Positions 1 through 11,804 of a DNA stretch of 64,000 nucleotides are shown here, piece after piece. The notes beneath the pieces are model-generated. The model searched no databases and was not told where the DNA came from. It was given only the letters and a program-made list of their open reading frames with translations. The position numbers and the translations under genes were made by a program. This stretch comes from Clytia hemisphaerica (lineage: Eukaryota > Cnidaria > Hydrozoa > Leptothecata > Clytiidae), in the NCBI GenBank assembly GCA_902728285.1, contig CACVBU010000064.1, positions 248,001 to 312,000 of the forward strand. The letters run 5' to 3'. How positions within the stretch are numbered: position 1 is the stretch's first letter; the number at the start of each line of letters is the position of its first letter.

Positions 1-1598
1 GGACATAAATCACACCTCCATCCATAACCTCCTGGTATTTCACCGTACACTTTATATCTTCCAGCTCCACATGTCATGTTTGGGCAATGAGTACTTGTGT
101 CTTTTTCTATTTTATTAGCATAGACCCTGTATGTTGTATAATAGAAATTTCTGTAATCTTCTCTGACATTGGTCCACTGCTGTGGCTGCTTGTAAATTTT
201 TAGTTTAGTTTTTATATATGTCGTTATACGTTTAAATTCTCGCAGTTGATATGCTATATCGCCGACATCGGAATTGAATATAAGTTGAGTATTGGTGTAC
301 CAAAGATTTGAAAATAGATTATCGAACTCGTATAACATGCATTTTGGCAGGTGGTCAATTTTCCGGTTTGTTCCAGCTGAGAGCGATCGGCGGTAACCGT
401 ACGGGTCTTTTCCTCCTAATCTTTTTCGATCGTAATCCAAAATGTCGTAAAATGTTCTTGGATAGAATCGTAAATTACCACGGAGATTGTTGAATAGATA
501 TCTGATATCAACATCGTGTGTCAGAATGGGGATCCCAGTTTGATCGAAAAGTTTTTTGATACGCCATAATGTTCCTGTTTGAATAAGAAAATGAAGATAT
601 TTTGATGTCAGAGAATTGTCGTAAATTTCATGAATGGTCCATAAATTCGTAAAATAAGACGACTGTTCAGAATTTTTTTAGTTTTTTACAAAAATAGTTT
701 TCTACAAATGCTATTTCCTTAATTCAAAATAAATCTTACTGTTTTTTTTCCTTGTAGAAAAAGACTAGCATAAGAGAAATTATTACATATTACATTTTGA
801 TTTAAATACGATGATAAATATCTACTTACCTCTCAGAAAACGATCTCTACCAAATAGTATAACCGCTGGCTTTTGGTGGCCCCTCAGAAAAGTCAAATTG
901 AAATCGTTTATACTGTTCAATTCTCTAGCTTCAAGATGGTGAAATTGTACGCATTTTTGATTTTCGACGAGTCTTTTTATACTGTTCTCATAGTAGATAT
1001 GATAGGGAAAGAAATCATCTCCGTCTGTTATTGAGACTAGGAGTAAATCTTCCCATTGGAAAGTTTCTACCAAGTGTAATAAATGATTTGTGTAGTAATA
1101 TAACTTGGGAGAAAAGAACATGCCATCTTGTTGCTGAACGAGCTCAAATAAATGTACTGGTGTATCTGTGAACGAGAAAATATCATAAACATGACGACTC
1201 ATTTCTGGTGCCATGTGAGTATACACGAAAGCTACTATAGATTCACTAACATTGTTTGATACGTCGGGAAATTCAAATTTAGCATCCAATAGAAGTTCAA
1301 TGGATATTTTTATCAATCGTTGTCGGTCGTTACAAACGTCGTATTCAACGTATCTGAAAAGTCGATCAGGGTTTTTGAACTTTTCGAATCTTGAGTCTTT
1401 CGTATGATCTTGTATGATCTCTGGAATCAAATTACTGTAGAATTTGGCATCTAGATTTCTTGAACTCTGATATGTAGAGTTTTGACAAATAGAGAATATA
1501 CCGATGTGGTAGAAAGTCAGATCTGATGAGTAGCTTTCTAGAGCTGTCAGCGAAATAATCAGAATCACTAGCAGGTGTCGGTTATTCATTGTTGTCAT
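1..1598 (-). CDS. Class C GPCR (metabotropic receptor-like), 5' part of gene
   Basis: Start at 1598 opens a hydrophobic signal peptide of about 25 residues. A Venus-flytrap ligand-binding domain follows (ANF_receptor type), with the early YDVC motif typical of mGluR-like receptors. Exon 1 runs 1598-830 and ends at a GAGAG|gtaagt donor in phase 1. A large exon at 662-1 continues the domain. It ends in a cysteine-rich stretch (PNMTCGAGRYKVYGEIPGG then WRCDLC) that looks like the start of the NCD3G domain leading to the seven-helix region, which lies outside the window. The two exons do not join in frame directly. An 11-base micro-exon at 750-740, flanked by ag and gtaag, would restore the phase; otherwise there is a frameshift. 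The role would be sensing an extracellular small ligand at the plasma membrane. The ligand cannot be told. Family assignment is fairly sure; the splice model between 830 and 662 is not. Confidence 0.72.
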
Positions 1599-3490
1599 GG
1601 GTTCACTTACGTTGTTTTAGAAATGTACCCGTCTTAAAAAAACTTTGTCTTTGGATGTAAAGACTGTATAATTTTATCCAGTTAATCTCCAAAACAAATC
1701 TTCAGTGAAATATTTTTTTTGCAAATTCAATTTTTAAATAGATCCAATGCGGCCTCTGACGACTCTCCCGCTAGTTCCATGGGAAATTATGATAAAAAAA
1801 GTCGACCAGAAATGAATTAAATGAGATTTATATCATTTATTTCGCGATATTTCAAAAAAGATTTCGTAACGTTTGTGTCCTTTCGAATCTCTACGTGAAA
1901 TTTAATTTCAAAATATTCAATTTGAAAACTTTAAATAAAAATGTTAATATATCAAATAAATAAGCGAGAAAAAAAGACGTTCACCAATTTTAGCCTTTAT
2001 CCTTCATACTTTTTATCTCTTGGGCTGAAATATTATCATTTATAAGCGATAATTTCAAAACTATCAAATTAGATTTCTTATGGGTCTTATGAACCCCCCG
2101 ATCAATCTTTGATAATGTTTATTGCGATCCCTTGATTTTCAATGAACATTTAATTTTTGAAAAAAAAAATGTTACCATGCTTATGTCGCGAAATTAAATC
2201 AAGTACGCTTTTTTATAAGATCGTTCCAGGTTTTCGAAACTTTTTCATGTTCGCAACTTTTCGAGTTTCAAGTCTAAAAAATATAGTAAGAATTGAATGA
2301 TTCCATACCAATTCTTGAATTCAAAGTCTGACTTATTTTCAACTTGACTCTAGAAACTTAATAAAACAGCCGTAATGACGGCTTTAACTCCGGTAATTTT
2401 CATTTTTGCATAATAGCAAACCATTATGTTAACATCTTTATGGTGGTCAGCCTTTCTTAATATATCTAACATAAAATGTAAAATAATATATCCTAGTAAG
2501 TGCGAGCGCAAACGCAAACGAAATCGGGAAATCAAACCGGAAAGATCGGGAAATCGAACCCGACTATCAAGATTAATCGGATTTACGCACAATTACAAAT
2601 GAAATACACTGATTTTAAGAAACTCCTTCACTGGAGTTTAATTAGTCGTGAATCTATGATCAAGAAAAATCTAACCTGATCAAAGTAGCATAATCATTTG
2701 GTTTATCAGACCAGTCATGGTAAAATGCTTTTATTACGCGCGCAGCGCGTCTCCTTTGGTATAATGTGCGCGCGGTCGACTAAGTTCCTGTATATCGCTC
2801 AACCACTTTCAAAATTCAAGGTTCGTGTATGACTACATGACATCAATTTTCGTATCAATTTTTAAATCCTCAGATCACTCCGATCGCAAGTGAAGGATCC
2901 TCAGTGCTTTATATTTTAAATGATGAGATTGCTCAAAAATGCTCATCCGTTACCATTAGTTACGTAAAGATGACTGGTTGACCAATGACCGAAGCAATTT
3001 CTGTTGAAATTTGTCAGTTTGTGGAATTTTCTCCTCCGAGCTATTTCCACAAGGACCATATTCTATGTTATAATTGAATATAGAATTTTGAGTATCAATG
3101 CAAAGAAGCTTGTATTCAAGTCAAATTTCTTCATACCCCATCAACAGTAGACAGCACCAAACAAACAGATAGACAGGGCAGCACCAATCAACAGTACAAA
3201 GGGAAGTATAAAATTTTGTATAGATATTCATCTACAACATTGCCCCTTGATTTTCCAACTTGAGGGTTGTTGGCCTTAACTTACCTAGGCTAGCGCTAGC
3301 AACATCCAAAAGACCAGTATACTGTACAACTAACAAATAAAAGCGAAAAAGGGATTTATACAAAATATATTTTGAATATTTACTTGTAGCTGTATCATCA
3401 CTCTCAGTTATAAAACGCATAATAGTTGTATTTGAATTTATTAGCTAACAAAAAATTAATCGAAGTTTTTCAATATCCACCATCTCAAAT
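1599..3490. other. Non-coding stretch, no convincing gene
   Basis: AT-rich sequence with short alternating-GC patches near 2740-2775. Apart from one doubtful 90-base exon-like segment at 2874-2963 (see findings), I see no domain, tandem repeat or long inverted repeat here. Confidence 0.5.
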
Positions 3491-4380
3491 ATGAATTCTC
3501 GTGAACAACAGAGAAATTCACCATTGCCCCTGAAAAACATGGGACAAAATATTTGTTTCTTTAATTCAGTTCTCCAAGCCCTCTTTTCTCTTGATGGTTT
3601 TCGTGAATACATTTTTAACCTAGTAACTGATAGTAGTCCACAGCTGGTAATTAAAGAATTGTTTACTTCTATGAAGTTCTCTGACATACCAATAGAAACA
3701 TATAGATTAATGCCATCAATCCAGCTTTTACATTACAATCACCAACTTCGTGAGCAGTTTGATGCTGAAGAATGTTTAAGGCATCTCATAAACACGGTAT
3801 ACACTTCAACTCTTGACAATAATTCTATATCTGAAAATAACATATTCCGGCTTTCATTTACTGAATCAATATTATGCCAAAATTTGTCTTATTCCATCAG
3901 AACAAAACTCTAGAAGACATCACATGCCACATCGAATTTCCTAATCCTTTTAACAATCATTCAATTGAAAATGAAATATCAAAACTTGTCAATGATCCCC
4001 ATGGAAATTTTATGGATGAGTTATATGACTGTAATGTCTGCCCGTTTCGAACAAATGCAACAAAGAATAAAACTCTTTTTCATGTCTCAGATTATTTAAT
4101 CATCCAATTAAGCATTTTCAAATTTGATAGGAAAACTCTCGCGACTGGCAAAATTGCTCCAAACTTGAATGTTGAATTGCAATTTCATAATATACTGTTA
4201 GGAACCCTTGATTTAAACGCAATTGTTTTTCACCATGGTCAAAGTCCTAATACTGGTCATTATACTGCAGCTATAAAGCATGGAGAGGTATGGTACTCTG
4301 CAAATGATAATAAGATTGAACCCATTCCGAATCCTTTCTTTCGTTGTTATGTTAATGACAAAGATTATTTATTGATTTAA
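3491..4380 (+). pseudogene. USP-type deubiquitinase (peptidase C19), intronless, frameshifted
   Basis: Two overlapping frames together make a compact ubiquitin-specific protease of about 295 residues with almost nothing outside the catalytic core. The Cys box is NMGQNICFFNSVLQAL near residue 16. The His box GQSPNTGHYTAA is near the C-terminus, followed by the Asn/Asp-type WYSANDNKIE segment. A zinc-ribbon CxxC (CNVC) is present in the second half; its first-half partner is degenerate. Frame 1 ends at 3913 and frame 2 carries on from the same place, so one base is missing near an A-run at about 3900. The gene has no introns although it lies just upstream of split PAAF1 exons. This suggests a retrocopy or a transposon-carried gene. 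If repaired it would cleave ubiquitin from substrates; as read here it is broken. Confidence 0.72.
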
Positions 4381-5309
4381 AATAGTTCAATTATTTGTAA
4401 AATTTTTTTATTGTTGTTCCAATTGTTCATAATAATTTAAAAGATCAAAAAATTTAAATTACAAAAAATTTAATAATTTATAAAGTTTCCAATCATCAAT
4501 CATCATAATGATCGGCAATTAACACAAAACTATTTAGTTGCTCTTAGCTCTTTTTGAAAGACTTAGTACTAAGTTCCTCCCAATCTGCGTGTTTTTCAAA
4601 TATTTTGAAAATTATTAAATATTTTGGACTTGAAATTCTATATCCTTTAAACAAATTCGGTCGGAGATAAAAAATCGGGTAAAAGTTTCAAAAGAGTGTC
4701 CAACTAAAAAGCTGTGAATCTGCCCTGTTGTTTTTCACTTTTTGCTAGTGCTCAGTCCCCTCAAGAGTCTACCCTAACCAAGAACTTTCATGGGTTAACT
4801 AGTAAACAGCGTTCTTTTTATATTTTGAAAAAACTTACCGTGCTAGGTCGGTCTGTTAAGGTCACAGATATCTTATCCAAAACACTCGATGGAGCTATTC
4901 TGTGTTTCCCAAACATATTTTTGCAACGCAAACAGAGTGGAGGAACGTACTTAAGCGTTCTGGAGCGCGCGTAGCCCCTTTTTCTAAACATTGATTTCCT
5001 TAAGTGTTTTTCTAAGGATGATTTCTTGGGATAGGTATTCGAATTAGATTTTTGCGTAGCTTTTAGCTTTTGCTTTGATCCCAAGTAATTTGCACGAAAA
5101 AAATCAAGTAATCAAAGCAGAAAGTGGCCGTGCCACAAGCGATTTTAGCACATTTTCTATTTTGGCCAAAAACATGAGAACATCTATCATCATTTTATAA
5201 GGCATTTACGCTTGTTACTCGCTGTGTTTACTTGATATTTTTTCGCGTGCGTAGTTAGTTCGAAACCCGTGTATTGTATGAAAGACCTGTCACATTTCTT
5301 CGTGTTTAG
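4381..5309. other. Spacer between USP-like gene and PAAF1 exons
   Basis: AT-rich. Open frames overlap on both strands at 4714-5084 but show no domain. I looked here for the missing WD-repeat exons of PAAF1 and found none. Confidence 0.4.
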
Positions 5310-6695
5310 GTGAGAAAGAATGTGGTACAGAAGGCAAACTTTTGCTGCTGGCGAAAGAAAACGGAACATTGAAAGCTCTCGATGTACATTCAAGGGATAA
5401 GGTGAAAAATTTTTATCATTTCTATCTAGCATCTCTTCTGTGACTTGAAAAAATCCGAGATAACATTCTCTACATGTGGAATTTACCCCAGAGAAGACAT
5501 CTCATATAAAAAAACCAAAAGGAAATTCAAGATATCGATTCAGCGAGCGTGCACTGGATTTTAAAACGAGGTCAAAACTCAATAACAAGCAATTCTAAAA
5601 AGTTCGGATATTTAATATGGGAATGATAAATATTTTAAAAATTAAATTCTTCTCTTAAAGCGCCTTAACGTGTACTTCCATTTTTCTTGCTTTTTTTATT
5701 TTCAGGTTTTTGAACTTAAATTCGCTTCGGCTTTGAACAGTTGCTGTTTCATCAATGAACATCGAGTTGTTACTGGACAACAAAATGGTAGCTTATCTGT
5801 GGTGGACATAAGAAATCCAAGGTAACCATTACCCCGGCCATTACCATCAGCTGGGAACCCAAGTGGTCTAAAGAATGAAGTGTCTTTCAAAATTTATTGC
5901 CTTATTTATAGTCGTGCGTTTCGATCAGCGTAAAATTCACTTTAGTAAAGGGTAAAGAACGGAGTTAAACTGGTTTTACACGTTGCCATTAATCAAAATA
6001 TTTTACACTTTTCTTTACAGAAAAGCTGAATATGTTTTGAAGCATGGTAAATCACCGATTAATTGCGTCAAGACGTATTATAAGGATCGAGTTCTTGTAG
6101 GACGAAGTAAGACCGAACTTCATTCATTTCATTGTTGACCCATTGTTTTATTCTAAAAATCTTCCTTTTTAGCTGAACTTTAACTTGGAGATTCTTTCAC
6201 GGAGGCTGGACCTTCAAAGCCATGAAAAAGGGAAAATTTCGAATTTAAGATTTGTTACATAGAAAAAATCTTTTCAGATTTGTCATTTTGCCGTGATAGA
6301 AGTGATTTCAGATCTACACCCTTTTGCCTTTTATTGTCTACTACCCAAAACTGGGCTTCGGAGAAGTTCTTTGTAAGCGTTGAAATTTTTTCAGGACTTT
6401 TGTGAGGGTAACATAAATATTTGTAATTCTTGCATAATGGTAAGGGTCCTAGTGGTCAGACATTCATTTCCTCCAAACCTTCATGTTTGTTTTTTCAGGT
6501 GATGGTGCTTGTTCATGCATTTCTCTCGATAACCCAAACCAAGACTCATACAAAGAACAAAACTTGATTACCCAAGAACTTATCGGATCCAATCACGACC
6601 CCATTTATGATATTGCTTTTTCAAATGATCATGTTTACACGGCATGTCGTGACGGTGTTGTTAGAAAATATTGTGTTGATGTCACGTCAACTTAA
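5310..6695 (+). CDS. PAAF1: PAAF1 (proteasomal ATPase-associated factor 1), last four exons
   Basis: Exons 5310-5401, 5706-5821, 6021-6106 and 6499-6695 all have ag/gt borders and join in phase (0, 2, 1) to the stop at 6693-6695. The protein resembles the C-terminal half of vertebrate PAAF1. It has the EKECGTEGKLLLLAKENGT segment, then WD-type blades (GQQNGSLSVVDIRNPR) and the terminal YTACRDGVVRKY that matches the family's C-terminus. PAAF1 is a WD40 protein that binds the 19S proteasomal ATPases and regulates 26S assembly. The first exon needs about 170-200 upstream residues (N-terminus and early WD repeats) which I cannot find in the 5 kb before it. The gene is therefore either split by a very long intron or truncated. 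No frame errors are seen in these exons. Confidence 0.8.
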
Positions 6696-6997
6696 AAGCC
6701 ACTACGTTTTTAACCTTGGAGGCAGATACTAGCTACTAAATCACAAAGTTTTTCACTTTTGTAATGGAAGAGAAGCCATTCATTTCTTTGCCAAATTTAT
6801 GAAGTTAAGTAAATATGGATCTCTTTGGGGACTAGATTTCTTTCGGAAACTCTCTTATTCAAAAGTTCTGAGAGATGAAACACCATATTAATACTAAGCA
6901 AATAGGCCCTTTCCTTATCAATGATTATTAAGAAAGTTTATTAAAAAAGATCGATCAAAAATTATAATACAAAGAATTTGAAACTTTTTGAAGTTGA

Positions 6998-7623
6998 TTA
7001 ATTGTAGGTGAGTCGTGCACGTGGGAACACGGTAGCGCACAAATAGTTATCACGCCATGTATGACCCAACGGTTCTGATAGTTCAATCCATTGTATGCAA
7101 TGTTTTCCAGGGATTGGTCCAGCCATCGACCATTCGAAAAGGAAGGGGCTGTGATGTGGAACGCATATATAGTTATCTCGCCATGTGTGTTTGGCTGGTG
7201 AACTGAACTCGATGATTCGTGTGCATCTCATGCCAGAGATTGGACCTGTTGTGAGATGATGAAATAAGTATCAATTTTTTAAAGAATAGTTTCTGTTACT
7301 AACAGGATAATAGTGAGCGTCTGAGATTCAAAAGAAACTAAAGAGATTCGAAAAAAATATTTCAACGTTTAAAAAACGTTGCATCACTCACCAGCGTAAC
7401 TCCATCTCATACTGCTTGCAATGTAGGCTGGTCCTGTTCGCTCGCAAAATTAATTGTCCGCCCATGTGTATGGATCTGATGGTTCCAGAATTCTTGTGCA
7501 TCTCCAGCCATTACCAAGATGCCCTGCATATGACCAACGAAATTCACGTGGCCAATGTGGATATGTTGGACATTGCCCGTATGTTAGACCAAGAAAGCCA
7601 AAAAATAAGAGTAACTTCAACAT
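6998..7623 (-). pseudogene. Secreted WSxAG/HTWxDNYLC repeat protein, copy 1, with nonsense codon
   Basis: This is a mirror copy of the gene at 11205-11804. Exon 1 is 7623-7392 and exon 2 is 7245-6998, each the same length (232 and 248 bases) as in the partner. It has a signal peptide (MLKLLLFFGFLGLTYG) followed by three about 33-residue repeats with the pattern WSxAGxIxGxxCxxxxEPSxPHTWxDNYLC, two Cys per repeat. Codon 58 is TAA, at 7452-7450, where the partner has TAC (Tyr). Translation would stop inside repeat 1. Everything else, including donor, acceptor, phase and stop, is preserved, so the loss looks recent. The protein family is not one I can name. Function unknown; probably extracellular. 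Confidence 0.7.
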
Positions 7624-7701
7624 TTTGTCAACTGTGCTTTTTGAATTAATTTTTTTCTTACACTTTGATTGTTGCTTGATTATTTCCAATGTTCTTGAGA
7701 A

Positions 7702-7712
7702 CCTTTTATATA
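7702..7712 (-). promoter_or_regulatory. TATA box of secreted-repeat gene copy 1
   Basis: TATATAAAAGG on the minus strand, about 80-90 bases before the start codon at 7623. The same box, and the flanking sequence for about 40 bases upstream, recur in front of copy 2. Confidence 0.6.
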
Positions 7713-7839
7713 CAATACGGCCCCTGAAAGTTATGCCCCTGGTTTTTATCGATTTCAGGTTAGAAGTATTATATTTCATACTTATGACATGGGGGTTTTT
7801 CTCACGATTTAATTTTTTAATTTCCCACTGAAGCCGCAT

Positions 7840-10406
7840 GGAATAATAAAAGAAGTATCATTATAGAATTATAGAAACCACGGAGGAGGGGAAGCATTTT
7901 GAAACAGAAACAAACTTTACTTTATCTCGTTATATTTATTGAAAAGGAAGCTTATAGCTACAATCCCACACAAAATATTCTAGGAAAAGGGGATTTCCTA
8001 GTGAAATTTAAACACCACAAATGATCTTCAGCTTGTTAAACTAGAGTTGGAAAGTGGAGTTTTAACTCTTAGCTTTAACAAAAGCTCAAATTTGCTTCAA
8101 TAAGGCTCGGAATGTAGCGTAGAAGCCATCGAACCCCTCCAAAATCGAAATATTTAATGAAAGAAAGTTGAAGTGCTAAAACAGCAATTCTCGCCCGAAC
8201 TTTAAATTCTGTAAAAGGTTGAAATCACTAAAATCTCAATATATTTTGAGCAAGATTACAGCATTTCATGAAAAATCACTTTTTAAACACGTGATAATCA
8301 TGACACGTTTTTAATAGAGCAATAAGATCTCATCATGTAATTTTTTGTAGCTATTTATTCTTTCTAAGAACCATGCCTGCAATCTCGGACATACGATCTG
8401 TAGACTTTTTTCAAAAGTTCCTCAATAGTGCCAAGAAAAGCCTTTTTGACACCAAGGAAATTCCCCAAATGAATCACAATTGCTAGCAGTCCTTCTGGCA
8501 TTAGTCCTTGTGATTTTTAGACTTCAAAGACTTCAAATGACTGAAAATGGGTGAACTTGAGTCACACAGTTGGTGGGTGCACCAGAGAGCTCTGAAAAGT
8601 TGTTTATAATTGATTGAACCATCTCAAATGTTCTAAAATAGATGTCTTCTAGAAAAAATTGAAGAGCAAAACTCATTGAGCCTTCAATCTAAGAAAAGTC
8701 AGATTTGATGAGTAGCTTTCTAGAACTGTCAGCCTCCTTTAAGCTGTTTGAACTTTTACCGTCAAAAAAATACGCATGCAGAGATAACTTACAACGAGAG
8801 TTCAGGGAAGAATTTTTATCAAAAGATGAAAACTTTTGCAAACTCATCTCCCGAAACGGAAACTCCTTGCTACGCCTCTGAAATACCACATGGTGATTCC
8901 CTTCCTTGTCACTCAACAATTTCACAATCCAAGTAAGCTACTTCCTTGTCATTTTTGGATTAGTGAGGGAAGTTTCTTTTCCTGTTGGACGTTCCATGGA
9001 CATGTGTTTGCTGTGTATTGACAAACGAATACAATATTTATAAGAGCAAACAAGCTAAGAACATTTATGGCTTTGCGGACTCTAGAACACCGAATTTCAT
9101 GAGTACATTGACAAAAACATTCAAAAAATGGCAAAAATTGATAACATTTTTAGGCTTAAAACTCGAAAAGTTAAGAACATCCTAAGGCTTCAAAAATGTT
9201 GGGCGTTTGTTATAAAAAAACGTTTAAGCGAAGTAACGATCAAAAATTAACAGAGCGTTGATCCAGCATTGATAATAGACTAATTAAGTTACTAAGCTGT
9301 GTAATTAATTAGTAGTATAATTAGTAAAATAATTAGTGATTAAGCAAATTTTGTTTCTATTCCGAAATACTACCACACATCAGGCGCTCTCAACCAAGAG
9401 GTTCCATATCTAATTGGCTAATTTCCAAAGAAGAAAATCGATACTTTGTATATCATCCCAGTTGATAGTTTTCGAGATTATGAGTTAATTTTGGTAGGGA
9501 TTAAATCTGGCGTTGTTGGTGAAGTTTGATAAAATCCCCGCCTAAATCTCGGAAATCGGCCTTTCACAGAATGGAATCCTCGTAAAAATCAAAGCTTTTT
9601 TGTATTTTTATAGTAATTCTTTAACCATTTTAGAGTCCGTAAATTTCCTGATTCGCTAAATTTGACCTAAATTAGCAGTTGATTCTCAAATCGAATTATC
9701 ACCAGAAATCGTCGAAGTTTATCCAATCATGTTGTCTTTTAAGCCCGTCTGATGACCCATGGCATGTCCCGCCCTTAGTTAAGGGTAGGTTTTTCGAGAC
9801 TCTCGAAATGCACTGTAAGGGTGGGTCTTCTTTTATCTGGGTACACTGTAAGGATATGTTTGAGGACTACTGAATTGCAAGTCTTACAGTAAAAAATTTA
9901 TGTATCTTTATAGTTTTGACTCGCACCCATCTTGATTAGTTTTACACATTGTGTTAACATCTCAAAATAAGAAATGAAATCAGACTACACTGTAAAGGGT
10001 ATCTCTTCACTGCTATAGAGTTGCACTGTAGTGGTCCGGTTTTGAAAGCCATTTTTTTGGCGGCACATGCCGTTGTTCAGAAATCGGGTGCCCCCCGGGG
10101 TTTTCAGCCAAAGTCAACTTAAGCTTAGATAAATCCTAACGATTCAAGCGATCGAAACACCTATGTAACTCAGAAAGTAAATGATAAATTTCCCTTCGAA
10201 TTATATCTTCAAAACTTGGAGAAGATTGAACTACATATCGCGAATGGTTCTAGTGAGTACTAGTATACTGATTTTAAAATGTCAAAGATTCCCAAAATCA
10301 CAAATAGCAAGAAACAATGGGTCTCGTTTAAACGATAAAGGCCTGTTATCGTGGCATAATAGAAGAATTCTCCAAATATGATTAAAAAGAATACAGAAAC
10401 GATAAA
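7840..10406. other. Spacer between the divergent repeat-protein genes, repeats only
   Basis: It contains an interspersed repeat at about 7975-8280 and a fragment near 8697-8735 resembling the 5' coding end of the GPCR gene. Near 9780-10030 there are recurring cactgtaagg-type words. No gene is supported. Confidence 0.4.
7975..8280 (+). repeat. Interspersed repeat family C, copy 1
   Basis: Shares blocks such as gagttttaactct-type and aaatctcaatatat-type sequence with 15865-15985 and 19985-20330, all in the same orientation. No coding capacity; a short non-autonomous element is likely. Confidence 0.5.
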
Positions 10407-10676
10407 GGGGGGGGGGGGTTGTAAGGGTTCGAAATACCGTTTTCCCGTCAAAATTTTTGCTGAACCCTGGAATCCCGAAAATTGAAAAAAGTAATAACAC
10501 CGTCACACCGGCTTATACTGGTTCAAATACCGCCATAATGACAAGATAAGGCCAAATACCGTCACCGTCTGATTTTAAAATACCGTTTTCCCGTCCTTTT
10601 TTTCGTCAAATCCCGTAATACCGTACTAAAAAAAAAGGGCCAATCCCGTCACACCGTAAAAGTACAAACCCCCCCC
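10407..10676. repeat. Small inverted-repeat element bounded by G and C runs
   Basis: Begins with a 12-G run followed by TTGTA and ends with TACAAA and an 8-C run, so the ends are inverted copies. The inside repeats aataccg/ttttcccgtc words several times. About 270 bases, non-coding; MITE-like. Confidence 0.45.
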
Positions 10677-10743
10677 GACAAAGCCTAACAGCCTGTAAGT
10701 TGAGAGCTGTTTCGCAAATTGCGAATCAAGCTTCAAAATAGAG

Positions 10744-10887
10744 GAAGAATATGCATTAGAAGGAAGAATATGCATTAGAAGGAAGAATATGCATTAGAAG
10801 GAAGAATATGCATTAGAAGGAAGAAAATGCATTAGAAAGAAGAATATGCATTAGAAAGAAGAATATGCATTAGAAGGAAGAAAATGA
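10744..10887 (+). repeat. Tandem repeat, 19-bp unit, about 7.5 copies
   Basis: Unit GAAGAATATGCATTAGAAG, starts at 10744, 10763, 10782, 10801, 10820, 10839, 10858 and 10877. Only a few substitutions separate the units. It lies about 220 bases upstream of the TATA box at 11114. Confidence 0.9.
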
Positions 10888-11113
10888 ACCACAATATTGA
10901 GTTAATGAAACTTTTTTATTTGTCTATTATCCCAGCTACTACAAACATTTGGGTTTTGTCCCCAAGGTTGCATACTTGCGTCAGATTTGGTTCCCTCACG
11001 ACCATAAAAATGTAAAATCACATGATTACCCCCCTTCTTACAAGCTAAGAAAGAATATTTCATCTTCCAAAACTGTAAAAACCAGGGGGTATGATCTTCG
11101 AAAGGTCGTATCG

Positions 11114-11124
11114 TATATAAAAGG
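11114..11124 (+). promoter_or_regulatory. TATA box of secreted-repeat gene copy 2
   Basis: TATATAAAAGG about 80-90 bases before the ATG at 11205. It is conserved with copy 1 (7702-7712), together with an upstream ccagggg-type block. Confidence 0.65.
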
Positions 11125-11204
11125 GCTTTAAAACTTTTCTAAAATATCGATTAACGCAGTTGGCTAAATTCAGAACATAATACACAAAGATAGCAATTGA
11201 TAAA

Positions 11205-11804
11205 ATGATCAAGTTACTCTTAATCTTTGCCCTTCTTGGCCTAACATACGGGCAATGCTCAAGATTTCCACACTGGCCCAGTGAATTTCGTTGGTCATAT
11301 GCAGGAAATCTTGGTAATGGCTGGAAATGCACAAGAATTTTGGAACCATCAGATCCACACACATGGGCGGACAATTACTTTTGCGAGCGAACAGGACCAG
11401 CCTACATTGCAAGCGGTATGAGATGGAGTTACGCTGGTAAGTAATGGAACGTTTTTCAACATTGAAACAACGTTTTTCGGTTCTCTGCTAAGTTTCCTGT
11501 TAGCAACAGAAAATATTCTTTAAAAAATTGATAATTATTTCTTCATCTCACAACAGGTCCTATCTCTGGCATGAGATGCACACGAATCATCGAGTTCAGT
11601 TCACCAGCCAAACACACATGGCGAGATAACTATCTATGCGTTCCACATCACAGCCCCTTCATTTTTGAATGGTCGATGGCTGGACCAATCCCTGGAAAAT
11701 ATTGTATACAATGGATTGAACCATCAGAACCGCTGGGTCATACATGGCGTGATAACTTTTTGTGCGCTACCGTGTTCCCACGTGCACGACTCACCTACAA
11801 TTAA
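11205..11804 (+). CDS. Small secreted protein with three WSxAG/HTWxDNYLC repeats, copy 2 (intact)
   Basis: Exon 1 is 11205-11436 and exon 2 is 11557-11804, joined in phase 1 (GCT G|gt ... ag|GT CCT), giving 159 residues. MIKLLLIFALLGLTYG is a clear signal peptide. The mature protein is three tandem repeats of about 33 residues. They read roughly WSYAGNLGNGWKC...HTWADNYFC, WSYAGPISGMRC...HTWRDNYLC and WSMAGPIPGKYC...HTWRDNFLC. Two conserved Cys per repeat suggest one disulfide each, and the invariant Trp residues suggest a small repeated fold. I do not recognise a named family. A carbohydrate- or surface-binding secreted role is only a guess. A TATA box lies at 11114. The gene is the intact member of a divergent duplicated pair. 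Confidence 0.82.

Noticed and set aside
7450..7831. Plus-strand frames overlapping the secreted-repeat gene copy 1
   Set aside because: Antisense shadows of the minus-strand exon; the same shadows occur opposite copy 2.
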